Source of the DNA: Cytobacillus citreus
Lineage (GTDB): Bacteria; Bacillota; Bacilli; Bacillales; Cytobacillaceae
Assembly (NCBI RefSeq): GCF_018343665.1
Contig: NZ_JAGYPM010000004.1
Coordinates: forward strand, 29,810 to 64,332
Length of the DNA stretch: 34,523 nucleotides
Direction: 5' to 3'
The notes under the pieces were generated by a model that saw only the letters and a list, made by a program, of their open reading frames with translations, made no database searches and was not told the DNA's origin. This document shows positions 1 to 8,923 of the stretch, in pieces. Each line of letters opens with the position of its first letter. Position 1 is the stretch's first letter. A program made the translations under genes and the position numbers.

Positions 1-1548
1 ATGGTACAACCTTACAAACACGAACCATTTACTAATTTTAAATTAGACGAAAATCGTCAAGCCTATTTAGCTGGTTTGAAAACAGTTGAAGGCTATTTAG
101 GACAAGATTATGATTTAGTAATCGGTGGAGAGCGCATCTCAACGGAAGATAAAATCGTCTCTTATAACCCAGCTAACAAAATAGAAGTCATTGGACGTGT
201 ATCAAAAGCTAATCGCGACCTTGCTGAAAAAGCGATGCAAGAGGCTGTAGAAGCATTCAAAACATGGAAAAAAGTAAAGCCAGAAACACGTGCCGATGTT
301 TTATTCAAGGCAGCTGCGATTATCCGTCGCCGCAAGCATGAGTTTTCCGCCCTATTAACAAAAGAAGCAGGGAAGCCATGGAATGAGGCTGATGCAGATA
401 CAGCAGAAGCAATTGATTTCTTAGAATTCTACGCACGTCAAATGTTAAAAATTAAAGACGGTGTACCAGTAAATAGCCGTCCGAATGAATATAACCGTTA
501 TGACTATATTCCATTAGGAGTCGGAATCATCATTTCTCCTTGGAACTTCCCATTAGCGATCATGGCCGGAACAACTGTTGCGGCAATCGTGGCAGGAAAC
601 ACAGTTCTATTAAAACCAGCTTCCACTACACCAGTTGTAGCAGCGAAATTCGTTGAAGTCATGGAAGAAGCAGGTCTGCCAAAAGGCGTTCTTAACTTCG
701 TTCCAGGAAGCGGTGCGGAAGTGGGCGACTACTTAGTTGACCATAAAGATACTCGTTTCATCAGCTTTACAGGCTCACGTGATGTCGGCTTACGTATTTT
801 CGAACGTGCTTCCAAAGTGAACGAAGGTCAAATTTGGATGAAGCGTTTGATCGCTGAAATGGGTGGAAAAGACACAATCGTTGTGGATAAGGAAGCAGAT
901 CTTGAATTAGCGGCAACTTCTATTGTTGCTTCAGCATTCGGCTTCTCTGGCCAAAAATGCTCTGCATGTTCTCGTGCCATAATCGTTGAGGATGTATATG
1001 ATCAAGTGTTAAATCGTGTAGTTGAATTAACAAACGAATTAACGCAAGGTGATCCAGTAGATCAAAACAATTACATGGCAACCGTTATTGACCAAAATGC
1101 ATTTGATAAAATCATGAGCTATATCGAAATTGGTAAGCAAGAAGGAAAGCTTATGACTGGCGGAGAAGGAGACGATTCCAAAGGCTACTTCATTAAACCG
1201 ACTGTATTCGCTGACCTTTCACCAGATGCTCGCATCATGAAGGAAGAAATCTTCGGCCCTGTTGTCGGCTTCACAAAAGCAATAGATTTCGACCATGCGA
1301 TTGAAATTGCGAACGACACAGAATACGGCTTAACAGGTGCAGTTATCACAAATAACCGTGAAAACATCCAAAAAGCACGTGAAGATTTCCATGTTGGTAA
1401 CCTATACTTCAACCGCGGCTGTACTGGTGCGATTGTAGGCTACCAGCCATTTGGCGGATTTAATATGTCAGGAACAGACTCTAAAGCAGGCGGCCCTGAT
1501 TACATCATGCTTCATATGCAAGCGAAAACAACATCTGAAATGTATTAA
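1..1548 (+). CDS. rocA: L-glutamate gamma-semialdehyde (1-pyrroline-5-carboxylate) dehydrogenase
   Basis: NAD-dependent oxidation of glutamate-5-semialdehyde to glutamate, the last step of proline and arginine catabolism in the cytoplasm. The 515 residues match the usual length of Bacillus RocA. Seen directly: aldehyde dehydrogenase fold signatures including the ISPWNFP segment (about 178-184), FTGSRDVG near 256-263, general-base Glu286 in LIAEMGGK, and catalytic Cys320 in [11 protein letters not shown]. The ATG is the first base of the window, so its RBS and promoter cannot be seen. It ends with its own strong terminator and the next gene is on the other strand, so it is the last gene of its transcription unit. 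Identity to RocA/PruA is confident; an ordinary aldehyde dehydrogenase is much less likely given the full-length agreement. Confidence 0.95.
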   Translation: MVQPYKHEPFTNFKLDENRQAYLAGLKTVEGYLGQDYDLVIGGERISTEDKIVSYNPANKIEVIGRVSKANRDLAEKAMQEAVEAFKTWKKVKPETRADVLFKAAAIIRRRKHEFSALLTKEAGKPWNEADADTAEAIDFLEFYARQMLKIKDGVPVNSRPNEYNRYDYIPLGVGIIISPWNFPLAIMAGTTVAAIVAGNTVLLKPASTTPVVAAKFVEVMEEAGLPKGVLNFVPGSGAEVGDYLVDHKDTRFISFTGSRDVGLRIFERASKVNEGQIWMKRLIAEMGGKDTIVVDKEADLELAATSIVASAFGFSGQKCSACSRAIIVEDVYDQVLNRVVELTNELTQGDPVDQNNYMATVIDQNAFDKIMSYIEIGKQEGKLMTGGEGDDSKGYFIKPTVFADLSPDARIMKEEIFGPVVGFTKAIDFDHAIEIANDTEYGLTGAVITNNRENIQKAREDFHVGNLYFNRGCTGAIVGYQPFGGFNMSGTDSKAGGPDYIMLHMQAKTTSEMY

Positions 1549-1565
1549 TTAAGAATTGTTTTTTA

Positions 1566-1600
1566 GAGTGACTTGTCTTTGGGACAGGTCACTCTTTTTA
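1566..1600 (+). terminator. Intrinsic terminator of rocA
   Basis: A 12-bp stem (GAGTGACTTGTC with GACAGGTCACTC, one G-U pair) and a short loop, followed by TTTTTA, 18 bases after the rocA stop. Confidence 0.9.
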
Positions 1601-1635
1601 GGTTGATCATTTTCAATTATAGAAATTATAAAGAA

Positions 1636-2013
1636 TTAAAGTATTACACCTGAAAAATCCCCTTTTAATACTTCTTTTTCATTCTGATTTTTACATAAAA
1701 AAGATGCAATAATAGCTATTCTATTATTTTCTTGCCTTTCGTATTTTTCAATTTTAACTTCACAAATTATTGTATCTCCGGTAAACACAGGTCTTAAAAA
1801 CTCGAAATTCATAGTACGAGCCAACACGTTTGCATCTCCACCTACTTTTGTTGGTAAAGTTGCCGTTAATAACCCTTGAACGACAAGTCTTCCCTGTTCA
1901 TCTGGGGTTATATGATGAATCCCTTCATCACCTGAAATCTCTGTAAATAATTCAACATCCCTTACTGTAAAAGTCCTTTCAAACGTAATTATATCTCCTA
2001 CTATTAATGGCAT
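1636..2013 (-). CDS. MaoC-like (R)-specific enoyl-CoA hydratase-family protein
   Basis: A 125-residue single hot-dog protein of the MaoC/hydratase-2 type, which as a family hydrates trans-2-enoyl-CoA to (R)-3-hydroxyacyl-CoA. The catalytic segment reads SGDEGIHH (about 27-34); Asp29 and His34 keep the D-x4-H spacing of the family, although the usual N-P before the His is replaced by G-I-H. The C-terminal half has the typical FLRPVFTGDTI strand. A good RBS (AGGAGG) lies 8-10 bases before the ATG. It stands alone between the rocA terminator and a decayed region. Its substrate cannot be told from sequence; a role in fatty-acid or polyhydroxyalkanoate metabolism is only a family-level guess. Confidence 0.75.
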   Translation of the reverse strand: MPLIVGDIITFERTFTVRDVELFTEISGDEGIHHITPDEQGRLVVQGLLTATLPTKVGGDANVLARTMNFEFLRPVFTGDTIICEVKIEKYERQENNRIAIIASFLCKNQNEKEVLKGDFSGVIL

Positions 2014-2173
2014 ATAAATCTCCCTCCTGAAGGTTTTATACTGTAAGATCAGAAATAATACGAATATTACAACAATTTAGAACGGTATTCAACTATCTTT
2101 CTCCCTTAGTAAAAAAGAGACTATTTCTATCAAGCGGAATATAATAGTTTTCTATTTACTTCCTACTTCTTTT

Positions 2174-2260
2174 TTATGTGAGAATATCTTCAGGTTTCCA
2201 GTCCTTCGGCTCTAATTGCTGGAAATCACTAAAGCTTCAACTAGCTGGTTTAATAGCTAA
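2174..2260 (-). pseudogene. Possible remnant of a decayed gene C-terminus (intergenic 2014-2482)
   Basis: The 469-base stretch between the MaoC gene and the next CDS has no intact gene. On the minus strand 2174-2236 reads as a plausible hydrophilic protein tail (core QQLEPKDWKPEDILT then stop), cut off upstream by in-frame stops at 2237-2239 and beyond. The parent family is not recognised. The rest of the stretch is AT-rich; a degenerate motif (TCCTTCGGCTCTAAT near 2202 and TTCTTCGGCCCCTAAT near 2404) occurs twice. Confidence 0.3.
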
Positions 2261-2482
2261 TTATGATAAGGCGATTTTTAAAATTTTTTTCTTAATATTA
2301 AAGTAATTCCCTCTTCCTTTGGAATTCTCCTTCTACTGATGGCACATTAGTTCCATAAGCTTACTTCATTAAATTGCCCTTTAAATAAAATTACTTGTTA
2401 GATTCTTCGGCCCCTAATCTGGTATTAATAAAACAGTTCTAATCATATTCTTATAAAAGAAAACTAAGAAGGAGTGTAAAGT

Positions 2483-3916
2483 TTGTTGATAAAAGTTAAG
2501 GTTAGTTTACGGCCCATTGTAAGTAAGGTGAATTTGCCGACTGTTTTGAAAACAGCGATACTTCCGGGTGACTCAAAAGAAACATTATTTATTGCAACCC
2601 AGGTAGGAGAGATTTTTTACATAAGAGACGGAGTTGTACGGACTTTTTTAGATATTCGCCCGCGAATCATAAAATTAGGTACTTCTGAACCGGGTGTTTC
2701 TGGTACTGGATATGATGAACGAGGATTGTTAGGACTAGCGTTTCATCCCGATTTTTATTATAACAGGCTGTTTTATCTTCATTATTCAGTAGCTAGAACA
2801 CAAGGTCCAGGTGCTCTACATGAACCTTTTTCACCTAACCCGTGTGATCCCAAAACTTTAAACCTAAGGTGGATAAATAGAGAAACTCAATATGATCATA
2901 TTGATTCAGTTGAAGAATGGATTTTACCATCGAATGGTCAACCACAAAGCCGACGGACATTACTAAACTTAAGAAGACCATTTTTTAATCATAATGGTGT
3001 CAATAGCTTAAACTTTTCACCTGAGACAGGAAAACTTATTTTAACAACCGGGGATGGTGGGGCAGGCTATGATCCTTTCAATTTAAGCCAGAATGATATA
3101 GAAATCGCTGGTAAAATAATTGAAATTGATGTAGGTAAGAATACATTTATCCAGAATCCACCCGTAGTCACACGGTTTAATGAACTTCCCATATCTATTC
3201 AGGGAACACTTACGGTGATTGCCAAAGGGGTTCGAAATATACCGGGCATTTCATTTCAAAGGTTTTATAATCAATATATCAAATATGTGGGAAATGTCGG
3301 ACAGGTCTTGGTAGAGTCAATTTTTTCATTCGTTCAGAATAAACCAATACCGGTTACCCAGCTTGTTCAAGCTTTTTTAATGAAATCTGAAGCTGACCAA
3401 GAAGGATTTATTAACTTTGGCTGGCGAGGATGGGAAGGGGCATTTCCTACTTCGTTTATAAGGGGCTGCTCTGAAAATTCGGCATTGGATGAGAAAACAA
3501 TTGCTTTTTACGATGAAGCAATAAAAACTTCGGTGAGACGTCTACAGCCTTTAACTAGTTATTTCCATAAAGATCAAAGGCCCGATAAATTTGGAGGAAC
3601 TGCCCTTACAGGAGTGCAAGCCTATATGGGGAATAGAATCCCAGCTTTAACAGGAAGTGTTGTGTTTACCGATCTTGCCCGGAAGGAAGAATCCGGGTCT
3701 CCGGTTAGAGGGGTTTTAGCTTATACCAGGGTAAGTACAGATTGTAAACTAAATGATTTCAGTGTTATTGAAACCGATTATAATTTTGGGTCCGGGTCGG
3801 CTTATTATGTTAGTTTGGGAACGAATCTGGATCAAACCAGACTATATTTAGGGGTTTATGGCTCTATGAAAGTGACTGATTTTAACCAAGGTACTGTTTT
3901 TGAAATTATTCCGTGA
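2483..3916 (+). CDS. Glucose/sorbosone dehydrogenase-like beta-propeller protein
   Basis: A 477-residue protein of the glucose/sorbosone dehydrogenase family, whose known members are PQQ-dependent quinoprotein dehydrogenases with a six-bladed propeller. Seen: DERGLLGLAFHPDF (78-91), His170 in FFNHNG (equivalent to the family's active-site His), GDGG at 190-193, and GVRNIPG with Arg251, matching the PQQ-contacting R-N motif. There is no signal peptide, unlike the secreted/periplasmic enzymes. Start: TTG at 2483 with AAGGAG 8 bases upstream; a second TTG follows directly. It is monocistronic and flanked on both sides by decayed sequence, which suggests an accessory locus. PQQ synthesis is not typical of Bacillaceae and no pqq genes are in this window, so cofactor and activity are uncertain. 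Confidence 0.75.
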   Translation: MLIKVKVSLRPIVSKVNLPTVLKTAILPGDSKETLFIATQVGEIFYIRDGVVRTFLDIRPRIIKLGTSEPGVSGTGYDERGLLGLAFHPDFYYNRLFYLHYSVARTQGPGALHEPFSPNPCDPKTLNLRWINRETQYDHIDSVEEWILPSNGQPQSRRTLLNLRRPFFNHNGVNSLNFSPETGKLILTTGDGGAGYDPFNLSQNDIEIAGKIIEIDVGKNTFIQNPPVVTRFNELPISIQGTLTVIAKGVRNIPGISFQRFYNQYIKYVGNVGQVLVESIFSFVQNKPIPVTQLVQAFLMKSEADQEGFINFGWRGWEGAFPTSFIRGCSENSALDEKTIAFYDEAIKTSVRRLQPLTSYFHKDQRPDKFGGTALTGVQAYMGNRIPALTGSVVFTDLARKEESGSPVRGVLAYTRVSTDCKLNDFSVIETDYNFGSGSAYYVSLGTNLDQTRLYLGVYGSMKVTDFNQGTVFEIIP

Positions 3917-4245
3917 TTCAAAACTATAAAAATCGACTTAATACCTTCGATGCATTACTACCGCAAGACCTTATCAAAACAAAAACACGTTGAAGCCATT
4001 GAGGAATTATGAGATTGTATGGTTAAGCCATTGGACCCCAATTTTGTTTGACTATTTATCGAGATGATTTCGGAAGACTAAATCGTGCAATTTAAAAAAT
4101 GTACGATCGTTTTTTACACGCTGGTATTTTTTCTTCCTTCTTTAAGCAGCCCCATTAATACAATAGATAGGGAGCTGCCGCAGCAACTCCCGGTTCTCAA
4201 CAAACGTACCCTTTTGTTTAATAACAATTAATAAGCAAGTTACTA
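3917..4245. other. Gene-free stretch with possible decayed coding remnant
   Basis: No intact gene. On the plus strand about 3950-4110 can be read as broken coding sequence: FDALLPQDLIKTK in one frame, then EAIEEL, MVKPLDPNFV and LFIEMISED in another, interrupted by stops. This pattern would fit a decayed transposase start, but the similarity is too weak to name. A short hairpin (GGGAGCTGC with a partial complement) lies near 4170-4191. Confidence 0.25.
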
Positions 4246-4254
4246 TTGCTGCTT

Positions 4255-4285
4255 ACTAAAAAGCAAGGCCCGATTGGCCCGGCTT
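4255..4285 (-). terminator. Intrinsic terminator of the cupredoxin gene
   Basis: Imperfect 10-bp stem at 4261-4270/4276-4285 (AAGC..GGCC arms) followed on the minus strand by five T, directly after the stop codon at 4287. Confidence 0.65.
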
Positions 4286-4286
4286 G

Positions 4287-4676
4287 TTATTTGACTATTA
4301 TTTTCCCAACCATTCCTTCCTGGAAATGGTACCGACATATCAGTTCATATGTACCGGGCTGTTTTGGTTTAACGGTAATTGTTTTTTCTTTTCCCGGCTG
4401 GACTTCGGCGTCAATTCCGAGCTTTTCTACTGTGAAGGTGTGTTCTTTCATACCTTTGTTTTTCAATATCAACGTTGTGGTTGTTCCATTCGAAATAGTA
4501 ATGACTTTCGGATTAAAGTAATCGTCGTTCAACTGGACCTCAATTGATTTCACCGTCTCCATAGGTTGTGTTACGAAACCGGATTCGGCAAATACGCCGA
4601 GTGAGCCTGCAGTGTTCACAACCACAATCATCGCAAGCAAAACTACCAATCCTGTTAAACACTTTTTCACAAACAT
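4287..4676 (-). CDS. Exported cupredoxin-domain protein
   Basis: A 129-residue secreted small blue-copper-like protein. The N-terminus has a basic start, a hydrophobic core (about 7-27) and a likely signal-peptidase I site after VFAES. The rest is one cupredoxin domain with the type-1 copper ligand set His79, Cys114, His117 and Met122 in the order H...C-x2-H-x4-M (KEHTF, LICRYHFQEGM), so copper binding and electron transfer or copper trafficking outside the membrane are likely. The ATG at 4676 was chosen over a TTG six bases upstream because AAAGGAGG sits 8 bases before it and almost abuts the TTG. It is monocistronic with its own terminator. No partner oxidase or copper gene is nearby. Confidence 0.8.
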   Translation of the reverse strand: MFVKKCLTGLVVLLAMIVVVNTAGSLGVFAESGFVTQPMETVKSIEVQLNDDYFNPKVITISNGTTTTLILKNKGMKEHTFTVEKLGIDAEVQPGKEKTITVKPKQPGTYELICRYHFQEGMVGKIIVK

Positions 4677-4682
4677 TCGCAA

Positions 4683-5130
4683 CCCCTCCTTTCCTTTATA
4701 TTATTTTTTCCAATTCATAAAATATTATCACTATAAATTGGGTTTCACCGTGATTTCAAATAGTAACTCTTTTATCTGAAACAATGACAAGAAAAAAGAT
4801 CGATTCAAAATGACGATCTTCTGGAATCCATTCTTATTCAATTAGCCTGCCCTGTTTAAGTACAATCTTTCACATTATGCTAAGTCTTTTGTTTCAAATA
4901 CTCTTCATAAAGTAGTTTCATAGATCTGTTTTTTTTAATCACTAAACCAGCTTATCCTTAGTATGTATACCTATATTTTAACGTTTATTCCATAAATAAG
5001 GAATATTCACACGACCTATAACTAAGTAATTGTTGAATGTTTTTCGGCTTAAAGTCTTCTGTAAAGACTTGCTGGATACTCATTAGTATTTATTGCACCA
5101 GATTTTAAAAAGTCAAACTAAGGTAGGGGA
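4683..5130. other. Gene-free intergenic stretch
   Basis: About 450 bases of AT-rich sequence between the start of the cupredoxin gene and the terminator region of the reductase gene. No ORF with an RBS, no clear repeat and no RNA gene were recognised; the promoter of the cupredoxin gene must lie in its left part. Confidence 0.5.
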
Positions 5131-5162
5131 AAAAATAAAAAACGCATGAATAGCCACGCGTT
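5131..5162 (-). terminator. Weak intrinsic terminator of the reductase gene
   Basis: On the minus strand AACGCG ... TGCGTT (6-bp stem with one G-U pair) is followed by TTTTTATTTTTT. It lies 80 bases after the stop codon of the thioredoxin reductase-like gene. Confidence 0.5.
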
Positions 5163-5242
5163 ATGCACAAAACTTTTATTGAAGGTTAGTATTAAATCTA
5201 TTGATTTATTAGCTCGCAGGTCAATCTGAATCCTGAGTTTTG

Positions 5243-6514
5243 TTAGCTATACTGCGGGCGAAGCTTTGTCCGCTTATTAACATGCTGTTCTGCACTCAAT
5301 GCAGCAATCGCTCCGTCTGCAGCAGAAATGACTGCTTGTTTAATAGGTGTTCTTCGTGCATCCCCACCAGCGAAAACACCTTCAGCACTTGTACGTAAAT
5401 GATCATCAACAACTACATAACCTTCGTCATCTCTCTTGACAGAGTCATTTAGGAAATCAGTTCCTGGTTTCATTCCGCCAAGGTATAAGAAAACTCCATC
5501 ACTTTCCCAGGTTTGCTCTTCTTTTTTATCATTTAGAATGATGATTTTCTCAACACTATCAGTTCCAGTAATTTCTCTTAAACGATGGCGTCTATAGATT
5601 TCGACATTTGGTTGATTCTCAAGCTGAGTAAAGTCAATGTCGCCTTTTAGCTTTTCAGTAGGAATTAATAGTCTAACAGTTTTACAGTATTTAGCTAGTG
5701 TTTCCGCTTCATGAATTGCTTCTTCATTATCACCTACCACAGTGACAACCTGATCCTGATAAAAGGCAGCATCACATGTTGAACAGTAGCTTACCCCACG
5801 TCCTGTAAATTCTTCTTCTCCTTTAATTTTACTCGAAGGAGCTTTTGCACCTACTGCAATAAAGACGCTTTTAGCTTTAATGATTCCTTCTGCGACTTCA
5901 ATTTTCTTGATTTCATCAGAAAAATCTACAGAAAGTACAGTCGATCGCACAAATTCCGCTCCGAAATCCTTCGCTTGAGCCTGCATTCTTTCTAAAAGTT
6001 CAAGTCCTGTTAACTCTTCTCTAACACCCGGATAGTTTGCAATTTTATGTGTAATTGCAAGCGTTCCTGCCTTTGGTGCCTTATCAATCACAAGGGTTTT
6101 TAACTTTCCTCGTGCTGCGTATAGTGCAGCTGAAGCTCCGGCTGGACCACCGCCAATGGTCACAAAATCATAAACCTCATCAAGGATTCTTTCATTAATA
6201 GATTGGAAAATAGTATCTGTATTTTCTTTAGGAGCATCACCTTTAGAAGAGTCTGCTACAGGAGCGGCTGTTTCATCTGTTATATCGAGTAGTTTTCTAA
6301 ACTTCTTCTCTTGGAAGCCCAAAACAAGCTTTCCGTTAATTAAAGTGGCAGGAGTTCCGAAGATTTTACGCTCTTTTAACTGATCAAAATATTCCTTATG
6401 TATGGATGCGTTACGTTCCTCATATTCAAATCCCCAGTCCTTCAAAGCAGATTTTACTTTTTCGCAATAGGGACAGCCAGTACTGCTATAAACAATAATT
6501 TCAGGTTTAGACAA
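5243..6514 (-). CDS. Glutaredoxin / thioredoxin reductase-like fusion
   Basis: A 423-residue fusion. Residues 1-78 are a glutaredoxin/NrdH-like domain with CPYC (Cys14, Cys17) and the cis-Pro segment GTPAT; a charged linker (about 79-112) leads to a thioredoxin reductase-type flavoprotein (113-423) with the FAD motif GGGPAG (121-126), redox pair CSTC (Cys244, Cys247) and C-terminal FAGGDAR (381-387). Such an arrangement lets the flavoprotein pass electrons directly to its own dithiol domain. The central pyridine-nucleotide domain is odd: the usual GGGDSA is GDNEEA (261-266) and the HRR-type 2'-phosphate motif is absent. Start is TTG at 6514 with GGAGG 8 bases upstream. It is transcribed divergently from aceA. 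Confidence 0.85.
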   Translation of the reverse strand: MSKPEIIVYSSTGCPYCEKVKSALKDWGFEYEERNASIHKEYFDQLKERKIFGTPATLINGKLVLGFQEKKFRKLLDITDETAAPVADSSKGDAPKENTDTIFQSINERILDEVYDFVTIGGGPAGASAALYAARGKLKTLVIDKAPKAGTLAITHKIANYPGVREELTGLELLERMQAQAKDFGAEFVRSTVLSVDFSDEIKKIEVAEGIIKAKSVFIAVGAKAPSSKIKGEEEFTGRGVSYCSTCDAAFYQDQVVTVVGDNEEAIHEAETLAKYCKTVRLLIPTEKLKGDIDFTQLENQPNVEIYRRHRLREITGTDSVEKIIILNDKKEEQTWESDGVFLYLGGMKPGTDFLNDSVKRDDEGYVVVDDHLRTSAEGVFAGGDARRTPIKQAVISAADGAIAALSAEQHVNKRTKLRPQYS

Positions 6515-6562
6515 TATTAAAACCTCCGGAATTTATTTCATGTTATATGTGTTGTTACTACA

Positions 6563-6592
6563 ATAATAATATTAATACTATGTGAAAGTCAA
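6563..6592 (-). promoter_or_regulatory. Candidate sigma-A promoter of the reductase gene
   Basis: Minus strand TTGACT (6592-6587), an 18-base spacer and TATTAT (6568-6563), 49 bases before the TTG start. Confidence 0.5.
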
Positions 6593-6723
6593 ACTCTTTT
6601 AATAATTATTACAATTTAATTATTAATATTTGTAACAAAAACGTCGTAATTGATAATTTAAAAAAGTAATTAAAAAACTTTATAAAATAAATAAAAATTT
6701 TCTAAAAATTTTTAAAATAGGAG

Positions 6724-6752
6724 TTTCTTTTCTTTAAATACTGTTATATAAT
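6724..6752 (+). promoter_or_regulatory. Candidate aceA promoter
   Basis: A perfect TATAAT at 6747-6752; the -35 region 17 bases upstream (TTTCTT) is poor, as expected for a regulated promoter. The 5' leader would be about 85 bases. An inverted repeat TTACAA/TTGTAA lies at 6609-6614 and 6630-6635, between the two divergent promoters. Confidence 0.45.
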
Positions 6753-6842
6753 ACAAGACATGAAATGGTTATTGTAATACAACAACAAGGGCTGGCATAT
6801 ACATTTCAATGAAATGAAGAAAATTGAAGGAGGATTAATCGA

Positions 6843-8135
6843 ATGTCAGAATCAAGAGTACGGCAATTACAGGAAAGCTGGGAAATGGATGAGCGATGGA
6901 AGGGGATTGAAAGACCTTATTCTGCCGAGGAGGTCATTCAATTAAGAGGCTCCATTGACATTGAATATACACTTGCTCGCAGAGGGGCAGAAAAGCTGTG
7001 GAAGCTTGTGAATGAAGAGGACTTTGTTCATGCTTTAGGTGCATTAACGGGGAATCAGGCAGTCCAGCAAGTAAAAGCAGGCTTAAAAGCGATCTATTTA
7101 AGCGGATGGCAAGTAGCGGCAGATGCCAATTTATCAGGGCATATGTACCCGGACCAAAGCTTATATCCAGCAAATAGCGTCCCAAGTGTAGTAAAAAGGA
7201 TTAACCAAGCTTTACAGCGTGCAGACCAAATTCATCATATGGAAGGCGACTCATCTATTGATTGGTTTGCGCCGATCGTGGCTGATGCAGAAGCAGGATT
7301 CGGTGGACAGTTGAATGTGTTTGAATTAATGAAAGGTATGATAGAGGCAGGAGCAGCGGGGGTTCATTTCGAGGATCAGCTATCCTCTGAGAAAAAATGT
7401 GGACATCTTGGAGGAAAAGTTTTGCTTCCAACGCAAACAGCAGTTAAGAATTTAATTGCAGCAAGATTAGCAGCAGATGTGATGGGAGTACCAACCCTTG
7501 TTGTGGCCCGTACGGATGCAAATGCTGCAGATTTAATTACGAGTGATGTTGATCCCTATGATGCACCTTTCATTACTGGCGATCGAACGTCAGAAGGATT
7601 TTTCAGGGTAAAAGCAGGACTTGATCAAGCGATTGCAAGAGGCTTGGCATATGCTCCATATGCAGACCTTGTTTGGTGTGAGACGGCAGAGCCAAATCTC
7701 GAGGAAGCAAGGCGGTTTGCTGAAGCGATTCATGAGAAGTTCCCTAGTAAGCTATTAGCATATAACTGCTCTCCATCATTCAACTGGAAGAGCAAGCTGG
7801 ATGATGAAACAATTGCTAAGTTTCAAATTGAGCTTGGTAAAATGGGCTACAAATTCCAATTCGTTACACTAGCTGGTTTCCATGCCTTAAATCATAGCAT
7901 GTTCGAATTGGCGAGAGGCTACAAGGATCGTGGCATGGCTGCCTACTCTGAATTACAGCAAGCTGAGTTTGCAGGCGAAGAACATGGTTATACTGCAACT
8001 AGACACCAAAGGGAGGTGGGTACAGGCTATTTCGATCAAGTTTCCATGACGATTACAGGCGGAACATCTTCAACGACTGCCTTAAAAGGTTCAACGGAAG
8101 AAGCACAATTTACTGCAGTAAAACAGGAAGTATAA
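6843..8135 (+). CDS. aceA: Isocitrate lyase
   Basis: Splits isocitrate into glyoxylate and succinate, the first step of the glyoxylate bypass used for growth on acetate or fatty acids. The 430 residues are the normal length of the short bacterial form. The catalytic signature KKCGH is at 184-188 (Cys186), with the metal-binding [10 protein letters not shown] (147-156) and substrate-binding YNCSPSFNW downstream. The ATG at 6843 has GAAGGAGG upstream. It ends in a strong terminator, so it is monocistronic; malate synthase (aceB), often adjacent in Bacillus relatives that have the bypass, is not in the window. Confidence 0.97.
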   Translation: MSESRVRQLQESWEMDERWKGIERPYSAEEVIQLRGSIDIEYTLARRGAEKLWKLVNEEDFVHALGALTGNQAVQQVKAGLKAIYLSGWQVAADANLSGHMYPDQSLYPANSVPSVVKRINQALQRADQIHHMEGDSSIDWFAPIVADAEAGFGGQLNVFELMKGMIEAGAAGVHFEDQLSSEKKCGHLGGKVLLPTQTAVKNLIAARLAADVMGVPTLVVARTDANAADLITSDVDPYDAPFITGDRTSEGFFRVKAGLDQAIARGLAYAPYADLVWCETAEPNLEEARRFAEAIHEKFPSKLLAYNCSPSFNWKSKLDDETIAKFQIELGKMGYKFQFVTLAGFHALNHSMFELARGYKDRGMAAYSELQQAEFAGEEHGYTATRHQREVGTGYFDQVSMTITGGTSSTTALKGSTEEAQFTAVKQEV

Positions 8136-8203
8136 TTTATTCATTTGTTTTAATGTATTCAACCATTCTATCGTGATTTTTAACTTTTTTTTCTCCCATT
8201 TGC

Positions 8204-8240
8204 TCCTCTCTTCGTAAGAAGGGAGGATTTTTTTCTTTTT
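8204..8240 (+). terminator. Intrinsic terminator of aceA
   Basis: TCCTCTCTTC pairs with GAAGGGAGGA (one G-U pair) and is followed by ATTTTTTTCTTTTT. Confidence 0.85.
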
Positions 8241-8416
8241 TAGAGCCATTATGTTAAGGTTGAATTATAAATAGCTTAAGAATTATAGAGATACGCAATT
8301 TGTTTCATAATAACGAAGCACCACATGATCAAATTATTCATACATATTAGTAGCCCTACTTTTGAATTGAGAATTCGAAGCTTTTTTTAAAATAGATTTG
8401 AGTAGGAGGTTTTTCT

Positions 8417-8851
8417 TTGTCTAATAACATCGATGATTATATCCTTCAAGGAATACACGGTGAGAAACAAACGAAGCCAGATGAGCGGAGAAAATTCCTA
8501 GGTACCCTTAGAGAGAGAATTGTTATTGCTCTCAAACAATCGCAAATTAGGGAGGATGGGATCTATCCACAAGTTGAAGAGGCCCTTAATAAAAATCGGA
8601 AGGCCCACCTTTATTTAAATGGGAATATGAGTTATTCGGAGCTATCTAAATATACGAAATTAGCGTCTAAGTACAACGTGGAATTTACAATGGTCACAAA
8701 TAATAACTATAATTCAGAGATCGGCTTAGCCCTTGCTTATGACTATGCAATAGATAAAGAAGAAATTTATGTAACAAAGGAAGCCCCAAAAAAAGAGTCA
8801 GTAAAAAACAAGAAGAAAAAAGGATTTTTTTCGCTATTTTCAAAGCGTTGA
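8417..8851 (+). CDS. YueI-family protein (DUF1694)
   Basis: A 144-residue cytoplasmic protein of the YueI family, whose function is unknown. The central region (about 18-118) has the family pattern: an acidic N-terminal ILQGIHG motif, LGTLRERIVIAL, the EDGIYPQVEEAL helix, and a beta-strand/helix core ending in AYDYAIDKEEIYV. The tail (120-144) is very basic with poly-Lys stretches and ends in GFFSLFSKR. Start is TTG at 8417 with TAGGAGGT 8 bases upstream; no in-frame ATG is better placed. It has its own terminator. Confidence 0.8.
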   Translation: MSNNIDDYILQGIHGEKQTKPDERRKFLGTLRERIVIALKQSQIREDGIYPQVEEALNKNRKAHLYLNGNMSYSELSKYTKLASKYNVEFTMVTNNNYNSEIGLALAYDYAIDKEEIYVTKEAPKKESVKNKKKKGFFSLFSKR

Positions 8852-8880
8852 AAAAGGAGTCAATCGGCTCCTTTTTTTTG
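8851..8880 (+). terminator. Intrinsic terminator of the yueI-like gene
   Basis: AAAAAGGAGTC / GGCTCCTTTTT hairpin (6-bp GC-containing stem extended by A-T pairs) with eight T, immediately after the stop codon. Confidence 0.9.
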
Positions 8881-8923
8881 ATTAAGCGATTTTGAGCAAA
8901 TAATGAACCCATTTTTTTAATTT

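Noticed and set aside
4246..4547. Two plus-strand ORFs opposite the cupredoxin gene
   Set aside because: They are antisense readings of a gene with signal peptide and all copper ligands on the minus strand.
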